Assembly (NCBI RefSeq): GCF_010183535.1
Contig: NC_071333.1
Coordinates: forward strand, 17,048,587-17,112,586
DNA from: Caenorhabditis remanei
Taxonomy: Eukaryota > Nematoda > Chromadorea > Rhabditida > Rhabditidae
Length of the DNA: 64,000 nt
Direction of reading: 5' to 3'
Shown here one piece after another: positions 46,724-59,217 of the stretch. Each line of letters begins with the position of its first letter. The stretch's first letter is position 1. The notes below the pieces were generated by a model. The model was not told the DNA's origin. It did no database searches and saw only the letters and a list, made by a program, of their open reading frames with translations. The translations under genes were made by a program, and so were the position numbers.

Positions 46724-48179
46724 GATTTCTTAGATATTTGGGAAAATGATAGAAACTACCCCAACTACAACAACAAAAAAAGTTTTACGTGCCTCTTTTG
46801 AGGTCTCAGTGAATGAGACACTAAATCTCATTTTTTCGATTTTTCTAGTTAAGCCATTTCGAGATATCATAACTCGGTCAATTCAAGAACAATCTTTTCA
46901 AACTAGAGTGTAATCGCAAGATATAGACCAAGGCTACAGTGCGCGAAATATCTTTAGGACCCCCCTCAAATTTGGGGGTTCTGGAAAACCCAGAAGAGAT
47001 ATCAAAAATCTGTGAATGTCAATCGATTCCAAATCCAAAATAACCCTCGGACACAAATTTTTATGAACCTATCACTTTTCATACCGTCGTATCACCAAAA
47101 AGTCACTTTTTTGGCCGCGAAATATCTTTAGGACCACCTCGAAAATCGAATTTCCAGTTGATTTTTAGAAAAATTAATTAGATGGAAATAGTTTTGGGTA
47201 ACACGAAATCACATTTTATTGTGTTTTTACATGTTTTAACATCAATTTCTGCTTGTTTTATCTTCAAAAACAACACTTCAATTTCACGCAAAATCACTTT
47301 TTGTGCATTTTTTTACTTTGATGTCTTATTTCTCTGAAATAGAAATGATTACTATTCTGAAACGTTATCGGTAATTTGACTCATTTATTTGTGAATCTAT
47401 AGCAAAAAAGATTCCGGAAAAATACCGACTTTGAGCGGAGTTCCTTGCAATTGAATCCAAACAACTGTTTTTTCCACGTTTTCAGTAGTAAATGAAGTCA
47501 TTTTGAATTGAAGACATGTAACTCCGCTCAAAGTCGGTATTTTTCCGGAATCTTTTTTGCAATAGATTCACAAATAAATGAGTCAAATTACCGATAACGT
47601 TTCAGAATAGTAATCATTTCTATTTCAGAGAAATAAGACATCAAAGTAAAAAAATGCACAAAAAGTGATTTTGTGTGTTTTTGAAATTTTGTTTTTGAAG
47701 ATAAAACAAACAGAAATTGATGTTAAAACATGTAAAAACACAATGAAATGTGATTTTGTATTACCCAAAACTATTTCCACCTAAATAATTTTTCTGAAAA
47801 TCAACTGAAAATTGGTTTTTTCAGGTGGTCCTAAAGATATTTCGCGGCCAAAAAAGTGACTTTTTGGTGATACGAGGGTATGAAAAGTGATAGGTTCATA
47901 AAAATTTGTGTCCGGGGGTTATTTTGGATTTGGAATCGATTGACATTCACAGATTTTTGATATCTCTTCTGGGTTTTCCAGAACCCCCAAATTTGAGGGG
48001 GGTCCTAAAGATATTTCGCGTACTGTATAATAGTGGTAACTGATTTAAGTTTCCAGCTGTGTCTATCCAATTGCTAGAAACAAGGATAAACTTTGTCTGT
48101 CATTCACAGGGAGCACGTAAGATTTTTGTTTTGTTTAGTTGGGGTAATTTCTATCATTTTTCAAAATATCTAAGAAATC
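46724..48179. mobile_element. Outer inverted repeat enclosing a nested palindrome
   Basis: GATTTCTTAGATATTTGGGA... at 46724-46767 pairs with ...AAAATATCTAAGAAATC at 48136-48179. Between them lies the independent palindrome at 46937-48025, so an older foldback element was split by a younger one. Confidence 0.7.
46937..48025. mobile_element. 1089-base palindrome with TA target duplication
   Basis: The ends CAGTGCGCGAAATATCTTTA and the complement of CAGTACGCGAAATATCTTTA are flanked by TA (46935-46936 and 48026-48027). The arms pair along almost their full length around a centre near 47481. The element is non-autonomous and has no transposase. Confidence 0.88.
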
Positions 48180-48371
48180 ACAGCGTTTTACATTGGGCTC
48201 CATGCGAGAAGGAATTCAAGTCATATAACTAGAATCTTCTGATGGAACTGAGTTTTAAGATAAATAAGAAAGTTTTATTTTCTAACTTTTCGTTTTGCAT
48301 ATCACAAGACTTCATCTGTGATTTCAAAAATGACGTTTTCAATCATTACAAAAGAAAAACATACTAATTAA

Positions 48372-48650
48372 TTAAACTAACTTCCTGAGTGTGAGAGCGT
48401 TGATGCCGCCAATGGTACTCACTTGGTGTTTCGTGTGACGGACGCTTTGGTATGATCTGACAAAGGCCCACATTAGTTTTATTGTTGTTATCCAGATGGA
48501 TATTACATACCGATAAGTTTGTGGAGATTCGATGAATAGTTGAGCAACCAGACGAATTGACTGTGATGAATCATTGCTATCTGCTTTTATAATGTTGCAG
48601 AGCCCGCACGATCTGTGGTACGAATTAGGCGGAGCCAGAGAAAAAAACAT
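48372..48650 (-). CDS. Possible short gene or terminal exons, uncertain
   Basis: The minus strand has an open stretch with SCGLCNIIKADSNDSSQSIR and IRLVAQLFIESPQTYR. It can be spliced by a GTATGT...TTTGTCAG intron (48457-48510) to SYQSVRHTKHQVSTIGGINA and a stop at 48372. Both exons stay in frame and have reasonable codons. There is no start codon with clear context, no family match and no paralogue here. It may be the last exons of a decayed gene. Confidence 0.3.
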   Translation of the reverse strand: MFFSLAPPNSYHRSCGLCNIIKADSNDSSQSIRLVAQLFIESPQTYRYVISIWITTIKLMWAFVRSYQSVRHTKHQVSTIGGINALTLRKLV

Positions 48651-49149
48651 TTAGTTTGAGTAGGCGATGATCATTACAACAGCAAAGTTGAAAGTGTAAC
48701 GACTAGTGGACTGAGTTCCAAAAGGTTTCGTGTAAGTCTGTGCCAGTGAAGAAGACACCTCGTGCCATCAACCGAACAATAACACATTTCGAAATAAGAA
48801 GAAAAAGATTGTGAAAAACGATAGGTGAGAGAGTTGATGAAGTGGACAACGCGTTTTTTGTTCATATTTTAGTGTAATGCTAGTAGGGGAAAAAGCGGCC
48901 AGTGGTGGTGAAAGAGCAAAAAGTATATTGAGACAAAATCGACATGCAGACAGAAAACCTAGGAAAAAAACCAAACATTTTATTATTTTTATAAACTTAT
49001 TTATTAAAATTAAATATTATGACACAAAAACACGAGAAATTTAATGAAACGTTCAATTATTAAGGAAAAGGAATGATAAACATAGAAGATATGGTAAAGA
49101 AAGAATATGGTAAGAAGAAAAGATATGGTTTTAAAATAATTGAAAAAAA

Positions 49150-49890
49150 TCAACACTTGGAACAAAAATCGACAGGAATTGGAGGCTTCTTGTAGTTATC
49201 AAAACAATAGCAGGCTGTGTTTTCCCATTGGTAGTTGAAAGTCAAATCTGTTCCCGCCTTGATGGACTTCTCCCCGGTCCAAATCTCCACAGCAGCAATT
49301 TAAAAATCACCCATTTGTTCGTAAACAATATCAGCAGGACAGTTAGGGTTGTATGATGAGTTGAAAATCCTGACGAACAAAAATTTAAAAGTATTTCACG
49401 AAAATAATTAAAACTTACGCTGTCTCATTTTGTACATTCGAGCTGTCGATAATGATGTCTTCCTCAAGTTTCCGTTTCTTTGGTCCTTCAATCTCGCCAA
49501 AATACACTTTTGATTAAAAAGTATAGAATTTCGTTTCTTTGTCCAAACTCATCTCTCCCAGCTTCATTTTACGTGCTTTCTCTTTGACAGTCGTGATTTC
49601 GCCGTAGTATGTTCTAAGGTACGTCTTTGGTGGGATGTCTTGAAGAGCAACTACTCCGTTTCCTTTTCTTCCACAGGGTCTGATCTCCATCAGCTTGTTA
49701 ATTTCGGTTATTTTTGGAACTAGGTTAGGAACGTCTTGCTCGTTCTTCTGGAGCAACTCCTTGAAGGAATCGTGATGATAATAGTCGTTAATAATATTAG
49801 GTCTTGTTCTCGTGACAGTTGGCTAGAAATCGTGGAGTTGTTGAAGGAATGCACTGACAGCTGGGAGGTGATCTTCATTTCCACATAACG
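49150..49890 (-). pseudogene. SET-domain gene copy with stops
   Basis: It is a paralogue of the gene at 51266-53073, minus strand. It reads HLPAVSAFLQQLHDF then a stop where the intact gene has Trp. It continues with KITEINKLMEIRPCGRKGNG, TYLRTYYGEITTVKEK and KFYTF then a stop, and after the intron with IFNSSYNPNC, GDF then a stop, and GTDLTFNYQW. The cysteine in the NSSCNPN motif is Tyr here. At least three in-frame stops and loss of the PHD-like N-terminal half make it a pseudogene. Confidence 0.88.
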
Positions 49891-49944
49891 CTTTCTATGT
49901 AAGACTCGAGCAACGTGTGCCCTAGGGACAGATTTTAATATTAA

Positions 49945-50414
49945 CATGTATTATGGGTCTCTAGCAACCCATATCCACAATATTGGCTCCCGGCTCGCAG
50001 GTACGGTAGTACGGTAGGTGTTCAAAGGTGCAAAAATGCAATTTTTCTGTTATGTCGTAGAAAGCTAAAATTTTTTTTTCTCTTGTTTCTAAAAAAACTT
50101 TGAGTGGTTCATTTAAAACAAAAAAATTCTCAGACATGTTATTTCAAAAACGGCACTTAGAAAAAAAAAATTTAATCCAAAAATACTAAAAAAAATTGAT
50201 GATTTTTTCTTACAACTCGGAAAAATTTTTGAACCATGTTTCGAAACTTGGAAATACTTTTTTTTACACCTATAAAACATGGTAAAAATTTCAGTTTTCT
50301 TCGACAAACAGAAAAAATTTCATTATTGCACCTTTGAGCACTTACCGTACTACCGTACCTGCGAGCCGAGAGCCATTATTGTGTGTATGGGTTACTAGAG
50401 ACCCATAATACATG
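49945..50414. mobile_element. 470-base palindromic element
   Basis: CATGTATTATGGGTCTCTAG at the left end pairs with its exact complement at the right end. The arms continue through GGCTC.CGGCTCGCAGGTAC and GGTAGTACGGTA. It is AT-rich inside. It lies where the upstream exons of the SET pseudogene would be expected. Confidence 0.85.
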
Positions 50415-51265
50415 TTTGTATAAAAATGCAAGCCCTTACTTCTTTACAGACTCTAGGCCCCTATGTGCTATGAAGATGCTCGAGTCTCACGGAGAGATAA
50501 CAATCTCCAAGACTTGAAAACTTTTCTGTCTCCTCCTTTTTCTGCAGTACTACCTCCCTTCCCGTCTCCCTTTATTTGCTGAAGTGAGAACTACCACATC
50601 TGAAGAGACACCAAAGAAAGAAAGAAAAACAAAAGTTCAACATTTCGGAAGCTTCGATTTTTTATTCCTGTCGCAAACGTTTATCGTGAACTTAACTTTG
50701 AAATCTCACATTAAATCGTGTTATTTTTCAGTTTTTCAATTTTTCAAATTCAAAATGAAAACCCAATATTGTTACTATGAGTGGACAACATTATTGTGAT
50801 GTAAATCTGGATTTTGACAGTGGTAAGTATACTGAAAGATATGTTCAAACTGATAAGAGTGTAATGATGATTTTTATTCTGAAAAAATCAGGGGTTTTGG
50901 TCAGCAACTAAAAAATAAAAACCAGTGATTATCTTGATGAGAAAAAAAATTAGAAAGTCAGTGCCCCACTATTTTCGAGTTGAACACTGTAGTTTCTATC
51001 TGCGTGATAAAACGTCATAAACATTGTGTAAAAATTCAATGTCTATTTTGAGCAGTTTCCAAAAGTAAACTTTTCATCTCAAAGTATCATTTTTAGTTTT
51101 GAGGTTTTATCGTCAAGAAAAAAATCTATAATTTTGAATTTGTTATTTAGGAAGAGGAGTGAAATCACATTTTGTTTATTCAATTTTTTATTTTCAAAAA
51201 AATTATCACAAATAAAAATATGATACCCGGAATTTAAGAACAATTAAATTACTGGTACGTTCTAA

Positions 51266-53073
51266 TTAGAGAGGTTGGAACCATTCCAAGGGAGTCGGAG
51301 GATTTTTGCATTTGTCGCCGCAGTAGCAGATGAATTCTTTCCAACGGTAGTCGATTGTTAATTCCGTTCCTCTTTTAATTTCCGTTTTTGCAATGATTGT
51401 TACAGCGTGGAAACCGAAATCTCCCATGTCTATTATTTCTACATCCGCTACACAATTTGGGTTGCAAGAAGAGTTCAGAATTCTGTAAAAAAATTATTGA
51501 TTTAGACAATTTCATATTTTGTTTAAAATTTAGCTTACGCTGTTTCATTTTGGTAACAACTACTGTCGATGATAACATCCTCTTTATAGTTGCATCGTTT
51601 CGCTCCGTTTACTACAGTGTAATCAATCTTTGCTTCGAAGCAGTATTGTTTTGCTTCTTTGTCCTTACTTATGATTGAGAGGCTCCTTCTTCGCTCCCGT
51701 TCGTCGATGGTGATCACTTCTCCGTAATAAGTACCAATTTCGTCCCCTGGTTTGATTGTTTTCTTGGCGACGACACCATATCCCTTTCGTCCGAAGTGCT
51801 TAATCTTCACCAACTTGTTCACTTCCGCAGGTTTCGGCTTGAAATCTGGTATTTCTTGCTTATTTCTTTTGAGAAATTTGACGAATGACTGGTGCAGGTC
51901 ATAAGATTCGATAACTTTCTTTTGTGGTTTCTGAACAGCTGGCCAGTATTCATGGAGATTTTGGAGGAATTCGCTGACTGCTGGAAGGTCTTTGTGGTCC
52001 TTGTACAATTGTTTCCACGATTGGAAAACCGTATGACATATTTCTTGTGGAGGGGTGTAAAGGCAATTTCTTTGGACGGTGATCGGGCGGCGTTGTCGGT
52101 CCGATAAAACTGATACAACTCCTTCAGGCAGATTAGCTTCTGAATCCTTGCATGTCGTCACAACTTCAAGTACACCCTGATCCAGCAAAAACGTCTTCTC
52201 ATTGGCACGAATTTGCACGTCGAAAATACAATCTCTGCATGTGGTGAGGCGGTCGTGGCTGCTGCTGGTAGTTTGATGGCATCGAAGGTGGAATGATTGG
52301 ATACAACTTTTGCACTTCTGGAGTTTTCCACCACTTTTTCCGCACAATCCACAGAACTTCATATGATCTCCGGTATAATTAGTGGGTCGTTTAGCCAATT
52401 CAATCTTCGATCGTCCGAGCATTTTTGATCCAATCGGCCTACAATTTGTGTGAAACGCGCGGATCGTCTCTGTGTCATGTAGTAGTTCTCCGCAAGAGGC
52501 CGTCTGCTGGAATCCTTCTCCAAAGCAAATCTCACAGAAGTGATTCGGACACCACAATGCATTGTTATTTTGCTTCAGTGAGAGATACTGAGTGTTGAAG
52601 TTCATCATCGGCTTGGCAAACTGAAAAAAACAGTTCACTTTTTCCGATAAAATTTTCAAAACTTACAGTGGCGCAGCTCAAGTGCATTCGATGATTACAA
52701 TGTGTTCCATTATCCTCGCTACCGTGTCCACATCTAATTAATACATCTTCAATCTTTGGTCGTTGTTTTTGATTTTCGAAGTCTTCACGATGCTTGCCTT
52801 CATCTTTACCGCAATAACAACAAATTTCATCAACTGGACGAGATGGGTGATCTGTACACACTGAAAAAGAGAAGATTAGTTATTGGTTTGAAAATAAGTT
52901 TTTTTGATAACAATAAGTTAATTGCAGAAAAAACTAAAACTAGTATTTCAAAATAGTTTCCCGATTATTGAATTAAACTTGAATAACTTACCGTTGTGAT
53001 TCATTTCATAAGGCTTGGTATTTTGATATCGCTGGGAATTCTTCGAGGGGTTGACCACATTGTTTCGATCCAT
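51266..53073 (-). CDS. PHD/SET-domain histone methyltransferase-like protein
   Basis: Minus-strand exons 52992-53073, 52667-52860, 51539-52620 and 51266-51482 join in frame to 524 residues. The N-terminal half is a chain of zinc-binding modules: CCYCGKDEGKH with CGHGSEDNGTHCNHRMHLSC, then WCPNHFCEICFGEG, then FCGLCGKSGGKLQKCKSC with FHLRCH, the last being PHD-like. A SET domain follows: GRKGYGVVAKKTIKPGDEIG and YYGEV, then NSSCNPNC at 456-463 (usually NHSCDPN, so His is replaced by Ser), GTELTIDYRW at 491-500, and a short post-SET CYCGDKC at 505-511. Such proteins transfer methyl groups from S-adenosylmethionine to histone or other lysines. The missing His in NHSC leaves activity open. A broken paralogue lies 1.4 kb downstream and a demethylase-like gene lies upstream. 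Confidence 0.88.
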
Positions 53074-55730
53074 TTTGCCAGTGAATAAAGACAGAATAAG
53101 AGAAAGAATAAAATATTTGAGTGGAACTCAGAGAGAAACAAGGAACGACCTATCTTGACCGTGGAACCTGGCAGAATGAATAAGTAAGATGCTGGAATGA
53201 ACAGGAGGACTTTTATAGCAAACGCTCCGCCCCCAGATTGTCAGCAATCGTTTCACCATCTTTGCTCCTGGGAAAATGATGACTGAACCGGACGCAGTAT
53301 ACGTATACTTATTGATAAATTGAATAAAATATCATCAAACTGATGCATATCTCTCTAGATATTAAATGAAATGTTTGTTTTCAATAAATATACGATTAAA
53401 TGGGTATACGGTCTACGGATACCTGATGACAGTAATTGCACATATAGTCCCAAAACGGACTAATGAAAAGATGTGAGGATACTATCTTCTCTGATATGCA
53501 AAAATGAATCGAAAATGAATAAAAACAGCAATTTAGATGACGTCACTCTCCTGAATGCTTCACTATCATGGAAAAGCCCTTAATCAATAAGCTGTTTCGC
53601 ATAGACTTGTATTGGTTTTCAAAGTTGAAATAATTCCGCTCTAGATAATTTTGTTCACAAACATTCTTCACTGCATTGTTTTCTTGGAATCATTTCATCT
53701 GGTCAGAAATTTCTCGAATCCCTTTTATCATTTATATCAGATCGGCGAGTTTAGATTTTCTTCTCTAGTAACCATCCATTCAGTAAGTGCATGTTCATCT
53801 TCGGCGAGCAGAAGGACAGGATGAGGCATTGGGCAGAAATCGTGCCGTGCCGTACTATTTACAGCGGGGGACAAATATCTGTTACTTCTCACTTGTGATC
53901 TCTTCCATGATGCACGAAACAGTTCATTGATCAAATTTTCCGCCTGTTGACGGAAATTATGTCTTTGGATAAATAGAATGATCAGAAGAAAGTGAAAAAG
54001 AGAGTAGAAAAATGAAAGGAATTGGGAGGACCAATATGATGTTATAGTCTTTTTGTGATAAGCGCTTTGCAAAAATGTCATAGTTTGGCACAGTACGTTT
54101 TGTTCTCTCAATTCCTTTCATTTTTTTCTTTCTTTTTCACTTTCTTCTAACCATGCTTTTTATCCAACGTTTCTTTTGGTTTCATACCTAATTGTTCAAA
54201 TTTTTTAAAGAAAGGTTTACTAACCCGCCTCCATCAGATTGGGCTGATTCTGTCTTGAATTTCTGCTATTCTGGCAAATGACTAACAGCCTTGATAGAGT
54301 GTTGCCGGTTAGATTCAATTGTAAAAAGAGATGAATATTCAGCAGCGAAAAACTTAAGAAGGTTTAAGAGAACAGATGTTCGAATTACTCTAGATGAATT
54401 TTTCTTTTTGTAAACTACAATCCACATATATATTCGAGCAGAAGAGAGTCATTTGAACATTGGTATATAATATTATATTCTTATTGTGGTAAGTGCTCTC
54501 CAAGACTGTCTTAGTAGATTCCCTCATCAAAGTCATCTCTTCACCGATCTAATGACAACATGTGCGCTTCTGTTATAATTTACCGCGGGCAACAAATATC
54601 CGTTGTTTCTCAAACGTGACCATTTCTCCAATGCACGAAATCCTATATCACACCTTCCGCCTGTTGATGGAGACAATGTCTTGGTGAAGGAAACAAGACA
54701 GAGAGAGAGAGAGAGAGAATAGAGACTCATCCGAGTCTTTTCACCGCTCCAATATAAACATATGCGCTGATGGTATGAGGGACGTTGGTGTCCTCTACCA
54801 CAATGCTCAAAAGAGTGTATCGATCACACTTTCCGCTTGCTGATCAGAGATACAAATTGAGATGGTAGTTTTTGTCTCAAATAGCCTTCAGAGTATTTAG
54901 GAAACGGACTTGACAAAATGTGTTTTTCATAACTTCTGATAAGGCTTGGGTCTATTCCAAATACACCGAACATGTCTATTTGATGCTCAAGTTTTTGAAA
55001 TTTCAATGAGAGCCTTTCAGCCGCAGCGATATAAAATAACTCCGTTTGTCGCTGTTTTTTATAATTAACATTCAGTTTTCTTACTCTTCATACTTGCTTT
55101 TTTTGAAGTAGGGCATGGCAGCGAGCTAAAATCTGCACAAAATTATCATTTTTGAACCATTTGTAAAATTTTCCAACTTTCCTAAACAGTTAAGTGTCTC
55201 ACTGACACGCGGAAGTTTTCAGAACTTCATCTTTTCGATAGCTGAAATAACCCCTTCTCCTTGTTATATAAGTGATTATTTCGAATTTTCCTCATCCGAA
55301 TTTCCTATTTTCCCCATTGCTAATATGCAAAAATCTTGGTCTATGTTTCACTTGTGATATACCTAAGTACCTTGGATTTTCTTCTCTTCAATTACCCTCC
55401 AGTAATTCTTCTGTGTGCATATTCATCTTTGGAGAGCAGAAGGGAAGGATGAGGCGTTGAGGGAAAGGCGTGCCTTACCGCACTACGCACAGCAGGGGAC
55501 GGATATCTGTCACTTCTCACTTCTGACCTCTACCACAATGTCTCATGTCTCCTCAACAGTTAATTTCTTTCATACTTCCAATAATTACAATTTGCAAATG
55601 TAACTTTCTACTGACTTGTTTCTCTCTAGCATTTATACCACTTTCTCTTATTTTAAAGTTTTAATTTAAAAAAAAAGTTTCTTTCAATAATTACTTTCAG
55701 CACAACAAAAATTACGAATTGCGACAAATC
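53074..55730. repeat. Intergenic stretch with four diverged copies of a repeat
   Basis: Copies at about 53755-53960, 54545-54690, 54730-54850 and 55410-55570 share CATCTTCGGCGAGCAGAAGG-like, GGGGACAAATATCTGTTACT-like and TTCCGCCTGTTGA segments. A GA microsatellite lies at 54699-54719. Open frames on the minus strand here follow the repeats and are not convincing genes. Confidence 0.55.
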
Positions 55731-58700
55731 ATGATCGATCCGGACCAAACGCTGGAAGATTCGGTCACATCTGGCTTAAACATTCCTAATGGAACTCCAA
55801 CGAATCAAAACAGTAAGTCTGAATTCCTGGAAAACTGCAAAAAACACTAAGTTTCAGGAGGAGATTCGGTGATTCCTGGCTCGAATCTCCCTGATGGACC
55901 TCCAATGAATCAAAACAGTAAGTTTCGAATCCTGGAAAAACGAAAAACAATCAGCTAAGTTACAGGAGGAGACTCTACGATGAGCCATGAAAACGAAATC
56001 GATTATGAAATGATGGATATTGGTCAAACGAATGGAGAAGACGTAGTAGATCACCACATGGATGACGACCATATGGATGACATCGACAACGATCATTTTC
56101 CAGAGGATAATCAATCCGCATCCAACAATCATGAACCCCCGGTCGAGGAAGCTAAGAAAAAGAGTTAGTGAAAAAAATACGTATAGAGATAGCACTCATT
56201 CTTTCTATTTTCAGCAACTCGTAAACGGGTGAGCGGAAACGACAGTGCTACGCCAAACAAAAAAAGAAATACTGGAGGTCGTGCAAAAAAACCAAAAGGT
56301 TAGTGAAGTTGCATTCCATTTTCGACGGACGAGAAGTAGAACAGTATCGGCTCTTTTCTCATCAAAATTATATATACTATTGATAACATGACGGCTGAAT
56401 AAGATTAAGCACAAAACCAGTGAGAGAGAGAGAAAGAGAAAAAGAAATCGATGGAAATTTTAATTCTGACAAGTTATCCTATTTTATCTTTTAGTGATCG
56501 AACAGATCAACTACATTTATTCAAAGAGCAAGAACATGTGTGAATGGTGAAATTATTTCAGGAACACTATACAATCTATATGTATTTTTTCAGGATCGGA
56601 GAGTGATGATGCAGCGGAAGGTGAAACACAAAACGAGAAAAACGAAACACCCGTGATCAAAACACAGTCTGGGAGAACTGGTTAGTAAAAAACTGAAATA
56701 AATTGAGTAGAGGTTGTAACTCCCAGAGGGTAACTAATTTGATTATGAGTTCAAAATTTTTAATAATTCACAAACTTCTTATTTATTGGTAATTTCAGTC
56801 ACCAAACCACAATTGCTCACTATCAAAAATGATGAGAAGAGAAGAAGCGCAAAAAAACCAAATGCTGCAGCACCGGAAAGTGAGAAAGGTTAGTATTGAT
56901 AATTGGAAATATATAGCCGAAATATGAAATTGCTTAGAAGTACCATAAATCAAAACACACAATTTAGATGATGTTGAAACGGCGCAAACCTGCAAAAAAG
57001 CAGCTCCGACTTCAGTTTCTGCCGAAAAAGTCAAACAAACCGAACTCATTGCTCAAAATAATAAAATGTGCGCTCACAATCACATGCAGCAATATTTGAA
57101 TAAGTGCTCGAAGGACAGTCCGGGATACAAACGAGCGGAACAGATTCTCAAAAAATATAAGGTACGTTATAAATTCGAACTTCTCCTAAATAAATACGAA
57201 AAACTATTTTCAGGAAAGGCCACTCCCATTTTGCGAGATTCCAATAAGTGCCGTTCATCCTGATCGGCAAAACTATCGAAACGCTGGAGACTTCCTTCTA
57301 AAACTGGTGGCACCTGTTCCATCCGATTTCTCCAAAGCCAGCAATTTGAAAGGGAACGCACAAAAATGCCCAGAATTGTTGCAAACTGGGAAACTTTTTG
57401 TCGATTGTTGGAAAGATTCGGCGTGGAAGATCATTAAACTGGCTCAACAATATAAAAATACTGGGCAAAACAAGGTGTATGAGTCCCAGAACAAAGTCAT
57501 GTTCCCCGAGCCATCTATACTCGGGGAAGCCAACGAAGACGACTTTTTTAAATTCCACGGCTATTCGAAGCCCACAACAGGAGATGAGCACGAAAAAAAG
57601 CGGCTTCCAGTAACGGTTATAAAGTCTACAAAAGACATTCAAGATGATGATTATGCCGCGTTCTTCTCGCACTGCAGCATTGCTGTTGTGGAAGACTTTG
57701 GAGCAGCTCGAGGAATTGATGATGAAAAATTCTCCCTGGAATCACTTTCAAAGTTGATCGATGGACAAACACAAGTCGAAGCTCTGATGACTATTCCCGA
57801 AAAAAGTGATTCCAACACTCGATCACTTTATAATGTTGGTGAAGGAGTTGCCAAAGACAGTGGCTGGGAGATTCAGAATATCAGGAGAACATTCAGCCTT
57901 GAAAAGCTCACGAAGTACTACAAAGACTGCGAAAGAATTTCATTGGAAGGTTAGTATTTTAGAAATTCAAAGTAAGCTTATCTGATCGTAGAAAATTGTA
58001 CATTGTTTCGCATTCAACGGATAAGAGCAAACCTCATAATCACATTGAAAGTAAACTTCAAATGATGTGTTTTTTCAGCATGCGAGCGTCTGGTCGAAAA
58101 ACCATACGATCACGAAGAAATTATTGAGGAGCTCATCAAAAATCATCTGGAAGCTCAAATTCCACCACCGGAGCAGTTTCCATCTGGTGCAATCGTGTCG
58201 TCTTTCCTTACCAATCTCGATCTGCCCGATGAGGTCCTCGAAATTCTCAAACCGGAATTGGACAAATTCCCAGATTGCTTCAATCCATCATCAATCAACA
58301 ATATGCTAAAGCACGTTGAAGGGACGTTGAACGGAATCAAAACTCCTCAAATTTACGGAAAGATTTATGGAAGCAAAACACCTGGGCACTGTGAAAATGG
58401 AGGAGTTGCTTCCATCAACTACAATGCTGGGAAAGCTTCGGCCATTTGGTACGCAATGAACTTTGAGTTTATTGGTGAATTCCTCAAATTCATGGAAGAC
58501 AAGGGACACGACTTCTACAACTCTGCAGTTATGCCAGATGAAGTTGAATTAGCAAAGAGAGGCATTATCGTGACAAAATTCGAACAAAAGCCAGGATCCC
58601 TTGTTTATGTTGGACCGGGCACATACCATTATGTGCACACTGCGGGGATCACCGTCAATGTTTCTTGGAATCTTATTCCGAAAACATTCACGCAGATGGC

Positions 58701-59217
58701 AGTTATGGCCTTATTCCACGATCACAACGCATTAAAAAACTACGAATCAGTGATTCCATTGGAACCAATGCTCTGGAATATGTTGGAGCAGAATGAGAAA
58801 TTTGATAAACTGACATTGAGAGTTTTTCTAGCAATGCTTTGCAGGTACGTCAATTTTTCAGATGGAAAATCAATTTTCAGTTAAAATTGATTATCAAATA
58901 ACTGTAATTTTGTTTTCAGATCGCTTTCACACTGCACAATGGAAATTGGTGCTGCTGAAAACAGAGGAATGAATATTGCATTTTTGGGCGCTGAAAAGTA
59001 CAAAGATTCTTTTTTGGGAACATTGAGATGCTCAAAGAAGGATTGTAGAAAAAGAGCTCTTTTCAATCTTATCACCGTCGACAAGTCACGCAATATTCAC
59101 TGCGTTAACTGCGCTAAAGCAACTGACAAAGTTTACGCTAAGTTCACTTTGACACAGTTGGCAGCTCGTTATGAAAAATTCAAAGAAGATAATGGATTAA
59201 ATCATCCACTTGAATGA
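55731..59217 (+). CDS. JmjC-domain histone H3K27 demethylase-like protein (UTX/JMJD3, KDM6 type)
   Basis: Ten exons join in frame to 864 residues: 55731-55812, 55858-55917, 55966-56163, 56215-56298, 56594-56680, 56799-56888, 56968-57161, 57214-57949, 58079-58844, 58920-59217. The N-terminal 200 residues are acidic/basic and low-complexity, built from small phase 1 exons. Exons 7-8 hold the conserved helical lead. The JmjC domain has the iron ligands H614 and E616 (TPGHCENGG) and H694 (GTYHYVHTAG). The 80-residue spacing equals that of human UTX (H1146, E1148, H1226). K605 and T611 match UTX K1137 and T1143, which bind 2-oxoglutarate. A C-terminal zinc site has C803, C808, C827 and C830. The family removes methyl groups from H3K27 in the nucleus using Fe(II) and 2-oxoglutarate; C. 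elegans has several jmjd-3 paralogues. It looks active. The ATG follows TTTCAG by 30 bases. Confidence 0.93.

Noticed and set aside
53737..54111. 124-codon minus-strand frame in the SET/JmjC intergenic region
   Set aside because: It overlaps one copy of a diverged four-copy repeat. The frame is not kept in the other copies.
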